From: Stromatinia cepivora | Taxonomy: Eukaryota > Ascomycota > Leotiomycetes > Helotiales > Sclerotiniaceae | Assembly: GCA_014898415.1 (NCBI GenBank) | Contig: RCTD01000007.1 | Coordinates: forward strand, 1,674,001-1,738,000 | Length of the DNA: 64,000 nt | Direction: 5' to 3' | Part shown: positions 37,201 to 48,709 of the stretch, piece after piece | Position numbering within the stretch: position 1 is the stretch's first letter | How the letters are laid out: every line of letters begins with the position of its first letter | Translations under genes and position numbers: made by a program | Notes under the pieces: model-generated | Seen by the model: only the letters and a program-made list of their open reading frames with translations | Told to the model about the DNA's origin: nothing | The model's database searches: none

Positions 37201-37839
37201 TCTTTAGCCCAACGGGTCACGGAGACAAATGCCGGAGCGTGGTGGATACGGTAGTACCGTCAGATACACGGCTTCTAGCACAGAGGCCCAAACCTGTATA
37301 CGCCCCATAGAGACAACGCTCAACATGGCCTTATTAGCATGGGAGAGAATGAGCCACGACTGCAATAATAGAGCAGGTTCTCTACCCTCGTCACCGCCTG
37401 ATGAAATACCATAATCAGAAGGGTATTAAAGTCGGTGCCGCAACTACCCACTGCGTCCGATTATACTTCTAAACGTCTCCATCCAGCGGTCAGCTACATA
37501 TTTCTTACCTTTCTACTCATCATTTTTTACAACTGTGTTATTTTCTTCTTTCATAATAAAGCAAAAGATCTACTGCACCTTTTTTTGCTTTTTCTCTAAC
37601 TCCATTCCCCCATGCATATACCCAATTCAATCATATAAAATTTGATTGCACAACATAAAATCAAAACCTAGGAATCACAATATATAAAACATATTCCCAC
37701 CTTTTGAAGCATCGAACTTTTCAGAATTTCACTTTCTCGTCGAACCATTCTAAACAATTAAATCTACTACGATACTTGAGAAGAACAACCAATTCAACTT
37801 TTCGACTTCTCATCGAAGCTCTGCAGAGAGGTAGCGGAC
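31206..37839. other. 6.6-kb gene-poor region
   Basis: No gene I can support. The longest open frames (187 codons at 32417-32980 minus, 163 codons at 35864-36355 minus) have unbiased composition and no motifs. The interval 33960-35050 has many short frames in all phases and could be a degraded element, but no family is recognisable. A GC-rich inverted repeat is at 35663-35687. The last 250 bp are the pyrimidine-rich promoter and leader of the MFS gene. Confidence 0.5.
35663..35687. repeat. GC-rich hairpin-forming inverted repeat
   Basis: AGCAAGGCCGG and CCGGCCTGCT are near-complementary arms around a short CCGCC-type loop, in otherwise average-GC sequence. It could be a cruciform or the end of a transposable element; nothing further identifies it. 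Confidence 0.5.
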
Positions 37840-39918
37840 ATGCATTCCGCGGCAGGACAGACGGGAGCACGGAGGCGGATCCCTCCATTTCCCTTGAAGC
37901 AGATGACAATCTTGGGTAAGTTTGTGCAACCTCATTGTGGCCTGTATTGCAGTATCACAATAGCTAGTCCAATGGTACAATCACTGATCCATACTCTAGC
38001 ACTATGCCGAATCTGCGAACCAATTGCTTTCATGTCCATCTTCCCTTATATATATTTCATGGTCAAGGATTTCCATATCACCGACAACGATGCCCAAATA
38101 TTCATGTACTGTGGCATGGTCACATCGGCTTTCGCTTTCGCAGAATTCTCATCTGGAGTGGCTTGGGGTCGATTGAGCGATAAAATTGGACGAAAACCTG
38201 TTCTGCTTACCGGGCTTGCGGGTACGGCTTTGAGTATGCTAATCTTTGGGTTGTCGCCCAACCTGCCAACAGCATTGTTGGCACGCGCGCTGGGCGGTCT
38301 TTTGAACGGGTATGCTTCAATCTTTCCGTCTCCCCTGTTATTGTTTGAGGCAATAATTTCTGATGAATTGCTTCTTCTAGAAACATTGGCGTTTTGCAGA
38401 CCACTGTAGCCGAGATGGTGACGGTGAGGGAACATCAGCGTAAGTGATCTATCACTTTGGGTTTCGGAGCCTCATTCTGACAAGTCATAGCTCGCGCCTA
38501 TACGATCATGCCATTTGTTTGGTGTCTCGGGTGAGTCTGAACTAATTGTCAGCTCTTTTCAGCTCTCAACATTTATGCTAATGTAACAATTTGTAGATCC
38601 ATATTAGGGCCGTCCCTTGGAGGCGCACTGGCGAGACCCGTAGTCAATTGGCCAGGAACATTTCAGCATGGATCGATTTGGGAAAAGTTCCCTTACCTTC
38701 TTCCCAACCTCGTTTGTACAGTTGTCGTAACTTTCGGAGTAATTGTCGGATTCTTATTTTTGGAGGAAACGCATTCGGAAAAGAAATATCGTCGGGATCC
38801 CGGATTAGAAGCCGGAAAATGGATTATCAGTAAATTCACACGATGCGCCGAATCAAAGAATAGTCGATGCGAGAAGGTTGCAGAGTCTGACGAGATTCTT
38901 CCATTGTTAATTGGTGATTCAGAGGATCAGCCACCAGGATATCGAACAACCCAAGGGTCACCTACACTTTCATCAACTGCAACTTCCAAGGACCCGCAAG
39001 AACCCTTGGATTTGAATGCACATGATCAATTCGTTGTTCCTGCAAGAACTAAGCCTGCAGTAACGAAGGCGTTTACGAGACAAGTCGTCATCAATATTAT
39101 CGGTTATGGTATTTTGGCTTAGTAAGTCCCACCATCTCCACGTTTTTCCTGCATAACCACACGAATTGAGTAACTAACCCGAGATTTCTAGCCACACAAT
39201 GACTTTCGATTCTATGCTCCCAACAATGCTTTCCTACAAAAGAGAGGAAGATGCTCCACCATTCCCAGAACCTAAATTACCATTTAAATTCGTCGGTACA
39301 TTTGGAATGAGCTCCTCAGATGTTGGAGTAGTCCTTTCGGTTCAAGGATTATATTCCATGATTGCTACAATCTTCTTATTCCCAATCGTTGTTCGACGTC
39401 TTGGACCCTTGACTTTGTTCAGAACTATGTCAATTTCCTACCCAATTCTCTACATTGTTACACCTTACCTGGTCTTGCTCCCGGAGAATCTTAAAGTTAT
39501 CGGTTTGTATGCGGTTGTCATCTGGAAATGTACTTTCTCAACCATGACTTACCCAAGCAATGCTATTCTGTTGACCAATTCAGCACCATCACTTTTGATG
39601 TTGGGAACTATCAACGGTGTCGCAGCATCAACAGCCAGTATTTCTAGAGCCTTTGGACCCACCGTCGCAGGATTCCTCTTGTCGGCCGGTGCCAACTTAG
39701 GATACTCTGGACTTGCTTGGTGGTGCAGTGCCATCATTGCAATGATCGGTGCCATCATCAGTCTTTACATGACTGACAAGGGGGGAAGAATGGATGTTGA
39801 CGAGAAGAGTGAAGAAGACCAGGAGCAAGCATTCGACGAGGAAATGCTTGATCATTGTGCTCCAGATACTGGCATCGCCGCTGGCGCCGAGCTAAGGAAC
39901 ACGATTGCCGATAATTAG
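37840..39918 (+). CDS. MFS transporter, DHA1-type drug/metabolite exporter
   Basis: Six exons: 37840-37915, 38000-38309, 38381-38439, 38491-38530, 38597-39121 and 39192-39918; phases agree; 578 residues. After the first intron is removed the protein reads PLKQMTILALCRICEPIAF, the usual first helix of this group. Motif A is present as GRLSDKIGRKPVLLTG (loop 2-3), then LARALGGLLNGNIGVLQTTVAE (helix 4) and GSILGPSLGGALARP (motif C-like, helix 5). A 130-residue hydrophilic loop separates the two six-helix halves, and the C-terminus is acidic. This resembles fungal DHA1 proteins related to yeast Ycr023c, often called ZRT1-like or multidrug transporters. The substrate is unknown. Intron 1 (84 nt) has no stop and is a multiple of three, so its retention would insert 28 residues. 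A Zn2Cys6 regulator follows 1.3 kb downstream on the same strand. Confidence 0.92.
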
Positions 39919-41228
39919 ATGATATTTTGATCATTCTTATCGATTCACGACTTATGAAATTTCTTTCCTTCAATTCTTTAAGATTGCTTCTGGGAGGGCA
40001 TCTGTATAAATATCATTTTGGTCATTCTGGGCCAATCTATGGGGTTCTTGTTTCGATGTTAGATATCCCCACTATGCCTTTGAGCGTTATACATCACGGT
40101 GATGGTATTCCACATTTGGTTTTTTTTTCGAGGGGGCGCAATTGGAGCTAGGGTGGTACACAGAAATGGGTGGTTTGCGAAAACGGTTTTGTTCTTCGCA
40201 CTATCAGGATGGGAGGAGTTTCGATAAAAGGGAGATATTGGTATCGCACTACCCCTACTAGGGATGGGGGTGCCGGACGCAATTTCAATTGCAGATAACT
40301 TTTTGGCTGGTTTGGAAGAATTAAGATACAGTCTTGGCTTACCTTGCATGCTGTTTTGGCGTTTAGGTAGTCTTAAGATCTGTCGACGACATGAGCTATT
40401 TAGTTCTAATTTAATTTTTTTCAAACATTCTTGATATTGAATTTACTTTGTGAATACTTGAATGATATGTGCAATTTTGCCCCTTCCTTGATTATTGAAC
40501 TTTACTGATTGCCTCCTGTGTGATGCCCCTTTCCTTGAAAGAAATAACTTCACTCTTACTAGACATCCCGCGCCAAATGATTTTGCTCGATATTATCAAG
40601 TCAACAATGTTGATAAACTTCTCTACCCACCTTCCCTCTACAAACAAGATTGACTAGATAATTTTGAATGAATGTATTCAATTGGTCGAAGCTCTTATCA
40701 TTCAGCTCCTCCCATCGGCTATCTATCAATGACATTTAGCGGAAGTCTTTACCCTGGCTTGGGCCTACCAGGTAGATACAACGAAATGTTCAATCCATGG
40801 ATTTTTTGGATTTTTCTACATCTAGTTTGTACATCTCGAATCACGGATAAAGGTAAACCCCACGCATATTGTAGAGGAAGACGCGGCTCTCGCTCAATAC
40901 TTTAAATTGATATATAATGAGTTTGTGAATAATGGAAAGGAACCTTCTTATAGAAGTGCGATAACAAAACATCTGACGATTTTTGCCAAGGCACCGCAAA
41001 GATTACGAAGCTACAGTATCACTTTGGGATTTATCATTACACAATCGCAAAGTCGGAGGTTTGAGCAAGAAGCAGGATGAGAGAGAATAGACGGTAATAC
41101 GGGCCAGTATACTCAATCGCATGCGCAACTTCGATTTACAACGACTGAGTAAATCCCTCGTCATTTTCCACTGCGGGAAAGATACACACGGATGCGCATC
41201 CGACGAAATTGAGAAGACAAATAGAACA
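39919..41228. other. Intergenic between transporter and regulator genes
   Basis: Contains the transporter 3' flank and the regulator's promoter and leader. An in-frame upstream ATG for the regulator lies at 41121. No other gene or repeat is seen. Confidence 0.5.
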
Positions 41229-44200
41229 ATGAACCCCCACTCCCCATCCGCGAACGCAAGTGGTTACCCAAACAAACGAGCAAGACATAGTTCCCCAGAG
41301 CCTTCTAATACATCTGCTGCGGTATCAAAGAGTGGTAGTCCGAAAATTACATCAGAGGAAATTGTGCCTGCGGAACCAATACTAGTAAAGGCTGAGGGAA
41401 CTGGGGGTGGTAAGGCGGGACAAAGCAGCAGTTTTCGAAATGTGAGCGCTTGCAATAGGTGCCGGTTGAGGAAGAATAGATGCGATCAGAATTTGCCAAG
41501 TTGTGCAAGTTGTGAGAAGGCAGGGCATAAATGTGTGGGCTATGATCCGATTACCAAGAGGGAAATTCCAAGGAGGTGAATTTCTTTACGTTCTTTTTGT
41601 CATGAGGATTGATTGGGATATTGAGGGCTAATACCTGAATTTGACAGTTACGTATACTATCTGGAGACAAGAACAGCACACCTCGAATCCTTACTACTAC
41701 AAAATAATATTGCGTTTGCGCCAGCCGAAGTCCTTGAACACTCCCCAAAGCTAGGGACAGATCCTGCGGCTGTACAGACTCCCAGCGATGATGGCAGATC
41801 GGTACTTAATGGAGATGCAGCCCTTGTGCGGAGGCAAAGGCAGGATGACGTGACGTGGAATAAGAAGCAGGATGAGTCCGAGAAGGTGAACAAAATGATG
41901 TCGAATATTGAGAGTGTTTCCGTCCAGGGGGCTTCAGACAAGAGATACTTGGGTTCGACCTCCGGCATATCATTTGCAAGAGTGGTTTTTGCGGCGGTGA
42001 GATCTTCCGTTTCGGGCGCGACTAGTGATACGAGTGGTGTGAGGCCTTCACGACCACCTGGAAGTTCGAAAGTTGCTGCGCAAGGGGGGACCTCGATGCG
42101 TGATTCCTTCTTTGGTTTGCATACAAAACCTACAATCAAGCCAGTGCCATTTCCTGATAAGGATGTTGGGAAAAGATTGGTGGACTTCTATTTCGAGCAT
42201 GCAAATCCACAAATACCTATATTACATCGAGGAGAATTCATGAAAATGTTTGAGGAGGCATACGCAACTGGAGAAAATAGAGTTAGGACGCCTCGGGAAC
42301 TCTATATGCTTAATATTGTGTTTGCGATTGGTGCTGGAATCTTTCTCGGTGACACAGGCGTTCGATCAGAAGCGGGAAAGAATGTCGACGGTGAAAAGTC
42401 AAAGGGCGCAACCAGTGGAAAACAAAGTCAGCCTGAGGAATATCACGCTTCAGCAATCGTTCATCTCGAGGCTTGTCTCAGCTCCTCAGTCGATAGAGTT
42501 GATAGTTTTGGTGGGGGGTTGGAGGAACTTCAGGCTGTTTTGCTTCTGGCTGGATTCGCGCTGCTAAGGCCTGTGGCTCCTGGTTTGTGGTACATTATTG
42601 GAGTGGCGGTTCGGCTAGCAGTTGATCTGGGTCTGCATTATGAAGATGGAAAGGATATCGAAGTTCCAATTTTGGAGGCACCTGGAGTAAAGAAAGAAGA
42701 TGCGGAGACTGCAAGGTTACAACGTGAACGTGCGATGCGAGAACGAGGTCGTCGTGAATATATTCGGGATTATAGGAGAAGATTGTGGTGGTGCACATAC
42801 TCGTTTGATCGACTTGTTTCCACATGTGTTGGGAGACCATTTGGAATCACGGATCAAGTGGTTACAACGGAATTTCCCTCTTTGCTCGACGACAAATATA
42901 TTACCCCTGCTGGTCTACAAGACCCTGGGGTTGTTGGAACAAGTTACAAGCACGTCGCATATCATTATTTCCGCCTTAGACTGCTCCAGTCTGAGATTTT
43001 ACAAGTATTACAACATCAACAGGCATTGCATGCGCGAGCGGGTGGTGCAAATATGCGCAATCCTTTTATGCATACACAACTGCCATCTCCTTTCCTGGTG
43101 AAATTCGATAGTTTTCGTTCTTGGCGTATCGATATCGACAAACGTCTCTGGGAATGGAAGACGTCAGCTCCTACCAAACGGGAGATGGGCGTAGAGTTCT
43201 CCACGGACTTCTTAGAGCTCAACTATTGGCAATGTGTCATCATGTTGTACAGACAAAGTTTGAGTGTACCGCCAATGTTTGAAGGTGAATTTAGTACGAG
43301 TGAAGAGGTGGAAAGTCCCAGTATACTCAATGTAGAGTTGAGGGAAGATGAAGAAAGAGTCTTTTTGAAGGTTGCAGAAGCGGGGCAAAGAGTGCTGAGA
43401 TTGTATAGACAGTTGCATAGGGTGCGACTGGTCAATTATACTTTCTTGGCGACGCATCATTTGTTCATGGCGGGGATTTCATTCTTGTATGCTATTTGGC
43501 ATTCTAAGGTTGTCAGAAGCCGATTGGTAGGCTTATATTTATTCATCAAATCTGAAAATGGCTACTAATTATGTTCCTAGACAATGGATGAAGTTGACTT
43601 CACAATCTTGGCCGCAACGTCCGTTCTTGGGGATCTAATCGAGAAATGTCCTCCAGCTGAAGCATGTCGAGATGCCTTTGACCGCATGTCGAAAGCTACA
43701 GTCCAGATGTGCATGTCTACTACTGGTTTCGGTTCCGGGGCTCAGCAGGGGCTTCATTCCAGACGTCCTCATCATCCTGGTGGCCAACATCATTCACAGT
43801 CACAACCAGATGATTACTTCAATGCTAATAGTTCTCGACTTCGAAAACCTCCACAGTCTAATCGTCCCAAACCTCAATTCGACATGGCTCTCAATGACCT
43901 TTTTACTCCTCAACCTCCTCCAACTGGCACGAAAGGACATTCTAGGGTGGCCTCTGGAAGTAACCAATCGAGGGGTGGTTTTGTCAATGAGAGACCAAGT
44001 TCGAGAAATAGTACTGGTTCGAATAATGCGGTCAAGGCGGAATTTGATGCATATAGAAATGATGCCAACTCATCACGAATCCCATCACCAAACTTCGCCA
44101 TCTCACCTCCATTTAGTAATCTAGACAACATGAACCTTGATCCAAACCTCTTTCCTACTCAACAAAGTCCAGTGCAAGGATACACATCAGTGCCAGGTCA

Positions 44201-44492
44201 GAGCCAAAATTCCGAAATGTATCAATATGATCCTAGCAATGGAGCTGGTGGCAACAGCAATGCTTACAACTTTGATTTCCAAAATACACCTGGACTTGGA
44301 TTCTTGAATTATGCGGGCCCAGGATATGGTGGTGTGGGAGGGCCAGGAGAGGATGACTGGGATTTTAGTGGGCTTGATATGGGATTTGGAGAGAACTTGG
44401 GGGATGTTACGACGGTTGGAGGTGTAGGGGCGGGTGGTGGACCGGCGGGGATCAATCTGCTTGATGAGTATTTCTTTGGGACAGGAACGTAA
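41229..44492 (+). CDS. Zn2Cys6 (Gal4-type) transcription factor with fungal_trans domain
   Basis: Three exons: 41229-41575, 41648-43526 and 43581-44492; 1,045 residues. The ATG at 41229 has A at -3, whereas the in-frame ATG at 41121 (CGC context) would add 36 residues. The binuclear zinc cluster is at about 79-108: C-NR-C-RLRKNR-C, then C-ASC-EKAGHK-C. It is followed by GYDPITKREIPR-SYVYYLETR, a linker and coiled coil joined across intron 1, reminiscent of PPR1-like regulators. The fungal_trans region starts near FPDKDVGKRLVDFYFEHANPQIPILHRGEF and includes RRRLWWCTYSFDRL and GRPFGI. The C-terminal 300 residues are Ser/Asn/Gln/Gly-rich, typical of an activation domain. It should act in the nucleus on CGG-containing sites. 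Target genes are unknown; the adjacent MFS gene is one candidate. The UTR-like flanks show nothing special. Confidence 0.93.
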
Positions 44493-45029
44493 AAGTATTG
44501 GAGTAGATCAAATGAGTTGTCGATAGGTCGAGGAAAGGATGAAGGCGGGAAAGGGAGGGCTTGTCGTCTCTAACTGAATCATGATGGCGTAATAAGGCAT
44601 GGCGTTGATGATTGATATGGGAGGGATCTTAAGATATGGGCTTTCTACTCTTGTACGAAGTTGCGAAGGGAAGGTGTGTGTAAAAACTTGGAAAAATGAT
44701 GACCAGGGCAATGGAAATAGGAAAAGGCGGGACTAGGAAGTGGTGAAGTCGCCTTATTGTCATGTACGTATAGTACATGAGGTGTACTATATTCACGAAT
44801 TCACGAGTCATATCTGTTGATTTCTTCCAGTAAAATTCTGCAGGTGTATACTGTATTGATTTCAGTGGAGCCATGGTTTGAATATCAACGGCCTCCATTG
44901 AGGTTTTATTAGTCTATTCCTACGAATCTATTTATCCTACTACCTAGTGCGGAGTAATTTCAACCAAAGTACCTCTATCCAATCAATTCTCACCAAAGTC
45001 CCCAAAAATATCCCTGAACTAGATAGACC
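44493..45029. other. Intergenic, converging genes
   Basis: 537-bp tail-to-tail spacer between the Zn2Cys6 gene and the first Trp-rich family gene. No structure is seen. Confidence 0.5.
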
Positions 45030-45805
45030 TTAACGCCGAGATTGCCCCCGCGACTGCAATTTAATGTAAGCCGCAGTGCCGGGTAAAGGCGTACCAGTAT
45101 CCCGTTGAAGATTAGTGAGACGATTGGGAGGAGCTTGAGAGCGGGAGCTTGCGCTTGATGCAGATGGGTCGGCGATACGGGTTGTGTCTCTTTGGAGCAT
45201 GGTTAGTGGAAGAGGTGCGGTGCTGGATAGTCTGGAAGAAGATGGTCGGGAGCTGGAGGTGGAGGTGGAGGTGGAGTGTCGGGAAGTAGGTGATTGTTGG
45301 TATGCGGATGCGGATGAATATTTTGCGCCGCTTGAAGACGCATCATCAACCTCCTCACGCTGAGGGTAGTGCATGGAAATTCCCTGGCTCCGATACGTAG
45401 AACCCATAGAAACATGACGAAAATTTTCCTCAGAGCAAATCCCATATGAAACAAAGCGCCCAACCACCACCCAATCCAAAGCGGAAAATAAGAATCCATC
45501 TCCCCCTCTGGATTTAAAGAGAGCCCCACCATCATTTCTTTCGACGCTTGTCTATAGCACTCGCGTATAGCAGTCACAGTTTCAAAGTTCGAGGCCGAAT
45601 ATAGGTTATCTTCGCGATGGGCGTTTAGTGGTACAAGATGGGTGTAGAAGGCTTGTCGGAATAAATTCCACCACGTGGTGGGACGCTCGAGGATCGTGAG
45701 GGCCGTGGTAACTAGCATGATGTCGATGTAGGGGGTTTCTTCTTGGGTTTCGCCTATGGAATGCATTCCCAGTCCTCGGTATCGGTATTCGTTGGGATGG
45801 GACAT
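45030..45805 (-). CDS. Trp-rich core family member A, apparently frameshifted
   Basis: An ATG at 45805 opens a frame with MSHPNEYRYRGLG, then the core TTWWNLFRQAFYTHLVPLN and LWIGWWLGALFHMG. After this point, near 45430-45450, the initial frame runs into low-quality His/Pro sequence ending at 45203. A neighbouring frame instead continues with well-formed Ser/Thr/Arg-rich sequence (YPQREEVDDASSSGAKYSSA, LQRDTTRIADPSASSASSR, LQRDTGTPLP) to a stop at 45030. No intron of normal size reconciles them. Either one base is lost or gained in the assembly, or the gene is a recent pseudogene. If repaired, the product would be about 255 residues. The core resembles the two genes at 46803-47417 and 48710-49189 (WW-x2-F, L-x-P, later W-x3-[AC] followed by G). 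Function unknown. Confidence 0.55.
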
Positions 45806-46802
45806 GATGGTTGGGTATGGGTTCTGCTGATTTGAGTTTGGTTGGTGAAGATTTTCGTGGTCAATTGGATACGAATGTATCTTCAGATTTTATTTTTAAC
45901 GTTTGATATCATGGGGCAACGAGATAAATATGTCATCCAATATCTCTTGGCTCATTCGAGTGACACCAAACTCCTTGTCACACCCGTCAATCAACCCATC
46001 GATTTCAATCATATTTAGCATGTGGTGCTGTGATCTAGAATTGAAATTAGCCATTAATGCATCCATAGACAGCCTGAATGCTTTTGCTAGATCTAATAAG
46101 ACTTTGAGAATGGATGTTTGATACTGTTAGAATTTGGATTGGGAGAGAAGTTATTCATCTCTTAAGTAGAAGGGAGGTATATTTTCCAAATACTCGGGTA
46201 GCTAGATTCTGCATTCAGATATTGAGCTTTCTACATTAACTCATTTTAGTTTATTGTTGATGGAAAATGTGTTGTTGAGGTGGATGAGATGCTGGCGCGC
46301 TGATGATAGGAGTAGATGTTTGAATCTGTGATGGTGTAACTGCTTTATCTATTGGGTGTTCACGCAATTTTATGGGCAATTTTGAATGCAAGATGGACGA
46401 TTTTATCTCAAAATTTTAGCTTCAAATCAGTATTTTGGCTTCGGCTTTACGAGAATAGAATGACGTTATCTTGTGTGCAACTTCCGTACAAAAGGCCAAT
46501 ATTTACATCACTCTTGAAAGCCTTCGCATGCACATAAATTATACTTTCCTTGAGTAAAAGATATTGAGGGTATATTGCCGGCAAGTCTAATAGGTCTTGC
46601 TGGTGCAGCTTATATTTCTTTAACTTCAACGTATGTTGTACTAATATCAAAAAGTTCCAATAGTTGAAACCCTGAGCTACTCTATAAATATCGCCAATTC
46701 AGCTAAAGCTCTACGCTGCTAGCAACATGACAAGAAAAGTCCAACGGAGACTAATTCATCATCATCCAAATTAATATCCATGTCCATTCCACCAAGCTGT
46801 AC
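45806..46802. other. Intergenic, about 1 kb
   Basis: Between family members A and B. Only short, unrecognised open frames; no repeat seen. Confidence 0.45.
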
Positions 46803-47417
46803 CTAAGACCAATCACCTCTCAATATTCTCCTACCAATAGCTCTTTCAAAATGTTCTCTCTGTCTTCTCTCTCTCCTCTCACTTTGCGTTTCATTTCTTC
46901 TCCCACTCCGAACTTCCGACCCATCTCCACTACCCTCATTCTCATCTCTAGACCTACTCGAAGAACTCATCGGATCCGTATTCCACTCCATACCCCAATT
47001 TCTCAACTCCCTAATACAAAATGCCAACCAATTACATATCTCTCCACTCGTATCAGCAAATGTTCTACCACCTGTCAAATATTCCGATCGCATAGAACTA
47101 ATTTGTGAAATCGTGTAGAAGTTCCACACAGATGTATTTGAGTGGGAAAACTTAGGTTGTAGAGTGAGATTACAGATTTGGAGGAATTCGTCCCACCAGT
47201 AATCAGGGGCATGGAAGATTTGGGAGAGGAGTTCTCGGTAGTGTGTGAGTTGGATGAATTGTCGTTCGGTGTTGAGGAGCCAGCGGGTGGAGTTGAAGGT
47301 TTGGAAAATGTGGGGGTTGTTGTTGATGATATTTTCGAGGTAGTTATTGCCGGGAGGGTTGGAGGTGGCAGGATTGGTGGTGGTGGAGGGAGGGGGTGCG
47401 CATTGTTGGCACCGCAT
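46803..47417 (-). CDS. Trp-rich core family member B, function unknown
   Basis: A single exon of 204 residues from the ATG at 47417; the frame extends a few codons upstream without an ATG. It begins MRCQQCAPPPSTTTNP (low complexity) and then has a core: RQFIQLTHYRELLSQIFHAP, DYWWDEFLQICNLTLQPKF, SVWNFYTISQISSMRSEYL, and GEICNWLAFCIRELRNWGMEW. The C-terminus is Ser/Arg/Glu-rich and charged. The core aligns by eye with members A and C: AP-x2-WW-x2-F-x6-L-x-P near the start, then W, an M-x4-Y/F element, and a closing [IV]-x2-W-[IL]-x-[F]-C pattern with a glycine after 9-11 residues. No signal peptide or membrane segment is evident. I know of no named family. Confidence 0.6.
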   Translation of the reverse strand: MRCQQCAPPPSTTTNPATSNPPGNNYLENIINNNPHIFQTFNSTRWLLNTERQFIQLTHYRELLSQIFHAPDYWWDEFLQICNLTLQPKFSHSNTSVWNFYTISQISSMRSEYLTGGRTFADTSGEICNWLAFCIRELRNWGMEWNTDPMSSSSRSRDENEGSGDGSEVRSGRRNETQSERRERRQREHFERAIGRRILRGDWS

Positions 47418-48709
47418 GCTGGTCAAGACTTTCTTGATGTTGTAGTCGCAAGATAATTTTATGGTAGTTTGGAGTATCCAAATATGTGTTTATTTCTATG
47501 TTGTGGGCGGGATAAAGAAGAGTATTTGAGTAGAAATGTGGAATAAATAGAAGTCTTGGCTGGAAGGATTAGAAATGTTTATATTCACAAATTATTATTT
47601 ATAAGTTGAATAATTGAACAATGACATCGGATTCCAAGGAAGAAATGGAGCGGATAGTATAATAACTAGTTTACCGTGAGGATCTATTTGTGAATGATGT
47701 CAAATGTGGTTTGTGTGAGCTGAAATAACATAAAAGGGGTCAGTGTCTTTAGCGAATCATACATAGGTTTTTACTGTTTGCTACCGCTTCTTTACTACAG
47801 ATGGCATTGAAAGCTCATGATATTATGTAGAAGAACTTTGATGGTTATTAGAATCTTTGTTCAGCCTCCTTCTCCAGATCTTCCGTAGTTTGGAGTGTAC
47901 TGCAAATAGGCTGGGCAGAAATAACCCGCAACCCACGGGTACCCGTAGGTAATCCGCCCTGTGAACTACCCATTAGAGCTAATACCCACCCTACAGATTA
48001 TCCATTGAGATTTTAAAATAACCCATCCTACATGGGTTATCCGTAGGTTACCCATGGATAACCTACCAATCTGTAGATAGGTATAATTTATATAATTTTG
48101 TATAATTTATAAAGATTAGTATAAAAATTAGTATAATAATTTGGGAATAGCTTCAAAAAAATAAGCGAATATCTACTAGCCTACAGGTTATCCACAAATT
48201 TGAATAGATATTCATAAATTATATAAATTATACCTAATAGGTAACCTATAGACAATCTATAGATATTTACAAATAACTTATAGATACCCATTCAGATTCT
48301 TCAATAACCCACTCCGCAAACGGGTTGCCTATGGGTAGTCCGTCAGAGCGATAACCCGCGCCGCGGATACCCGTTGCGCAGCCTAACTGCAAATCTTCCA
48401 ATGTAGCTTGATCATCTAAATTTATGTAACATCCGAACTGACACTAACATCTGAAATGAATTCAACATATGAAAAAGGCACAAAGCACAAAAGAATAGCT
48501 CATTCTCAGACTGCGGTGTGAGACATTGTAAATCCTAATATAGAGGAATTTCATATCCAAAAAGTGGATTGATATTTAAAAATAGTAGTCGGTATTACCC
48601 ATCTATTCGGAACGATTTTGAGACTAACCTCGTAATCTCCCAACCCCCCGAACCCTCCAAACAACCTCCATAAGCCTTCAGCAAATTCCCTCTTCCCCTA
48701 AACCAAACG
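47418..48709. other. Intergenic, holding a MITE
   Basis: Between family members B and C. Most of 47907-48385 is the hAT-type MITE listed separately; the rest has no gene. Confidence 0.5.
47899..48393. mobile_element. hAT-type MITE, second copy, perfect 8-bp target duplication
   Basis: The 8-bp direct repeat ACTGCAAA lies at 47899-47906 and 48386-48393. The 479-bp element between starts TAGGCTGGGCAGAAATAACC, and its reverse complement starts TAGGCTGCGCAACGGGTATC. Subterminal ACCCGC and GGGTA words are mirrored at both ends. The interior is AT-rich and non-coding. The end motif (C/T)AGG-N(1-2)-TGGGCA is shared with the element at 23325-23786, and size is similar (462 versus 479 bp), so the two probably belong to one family. 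TAGG instead of CAGG fits a C-to-T change. Confidence 0.85.
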
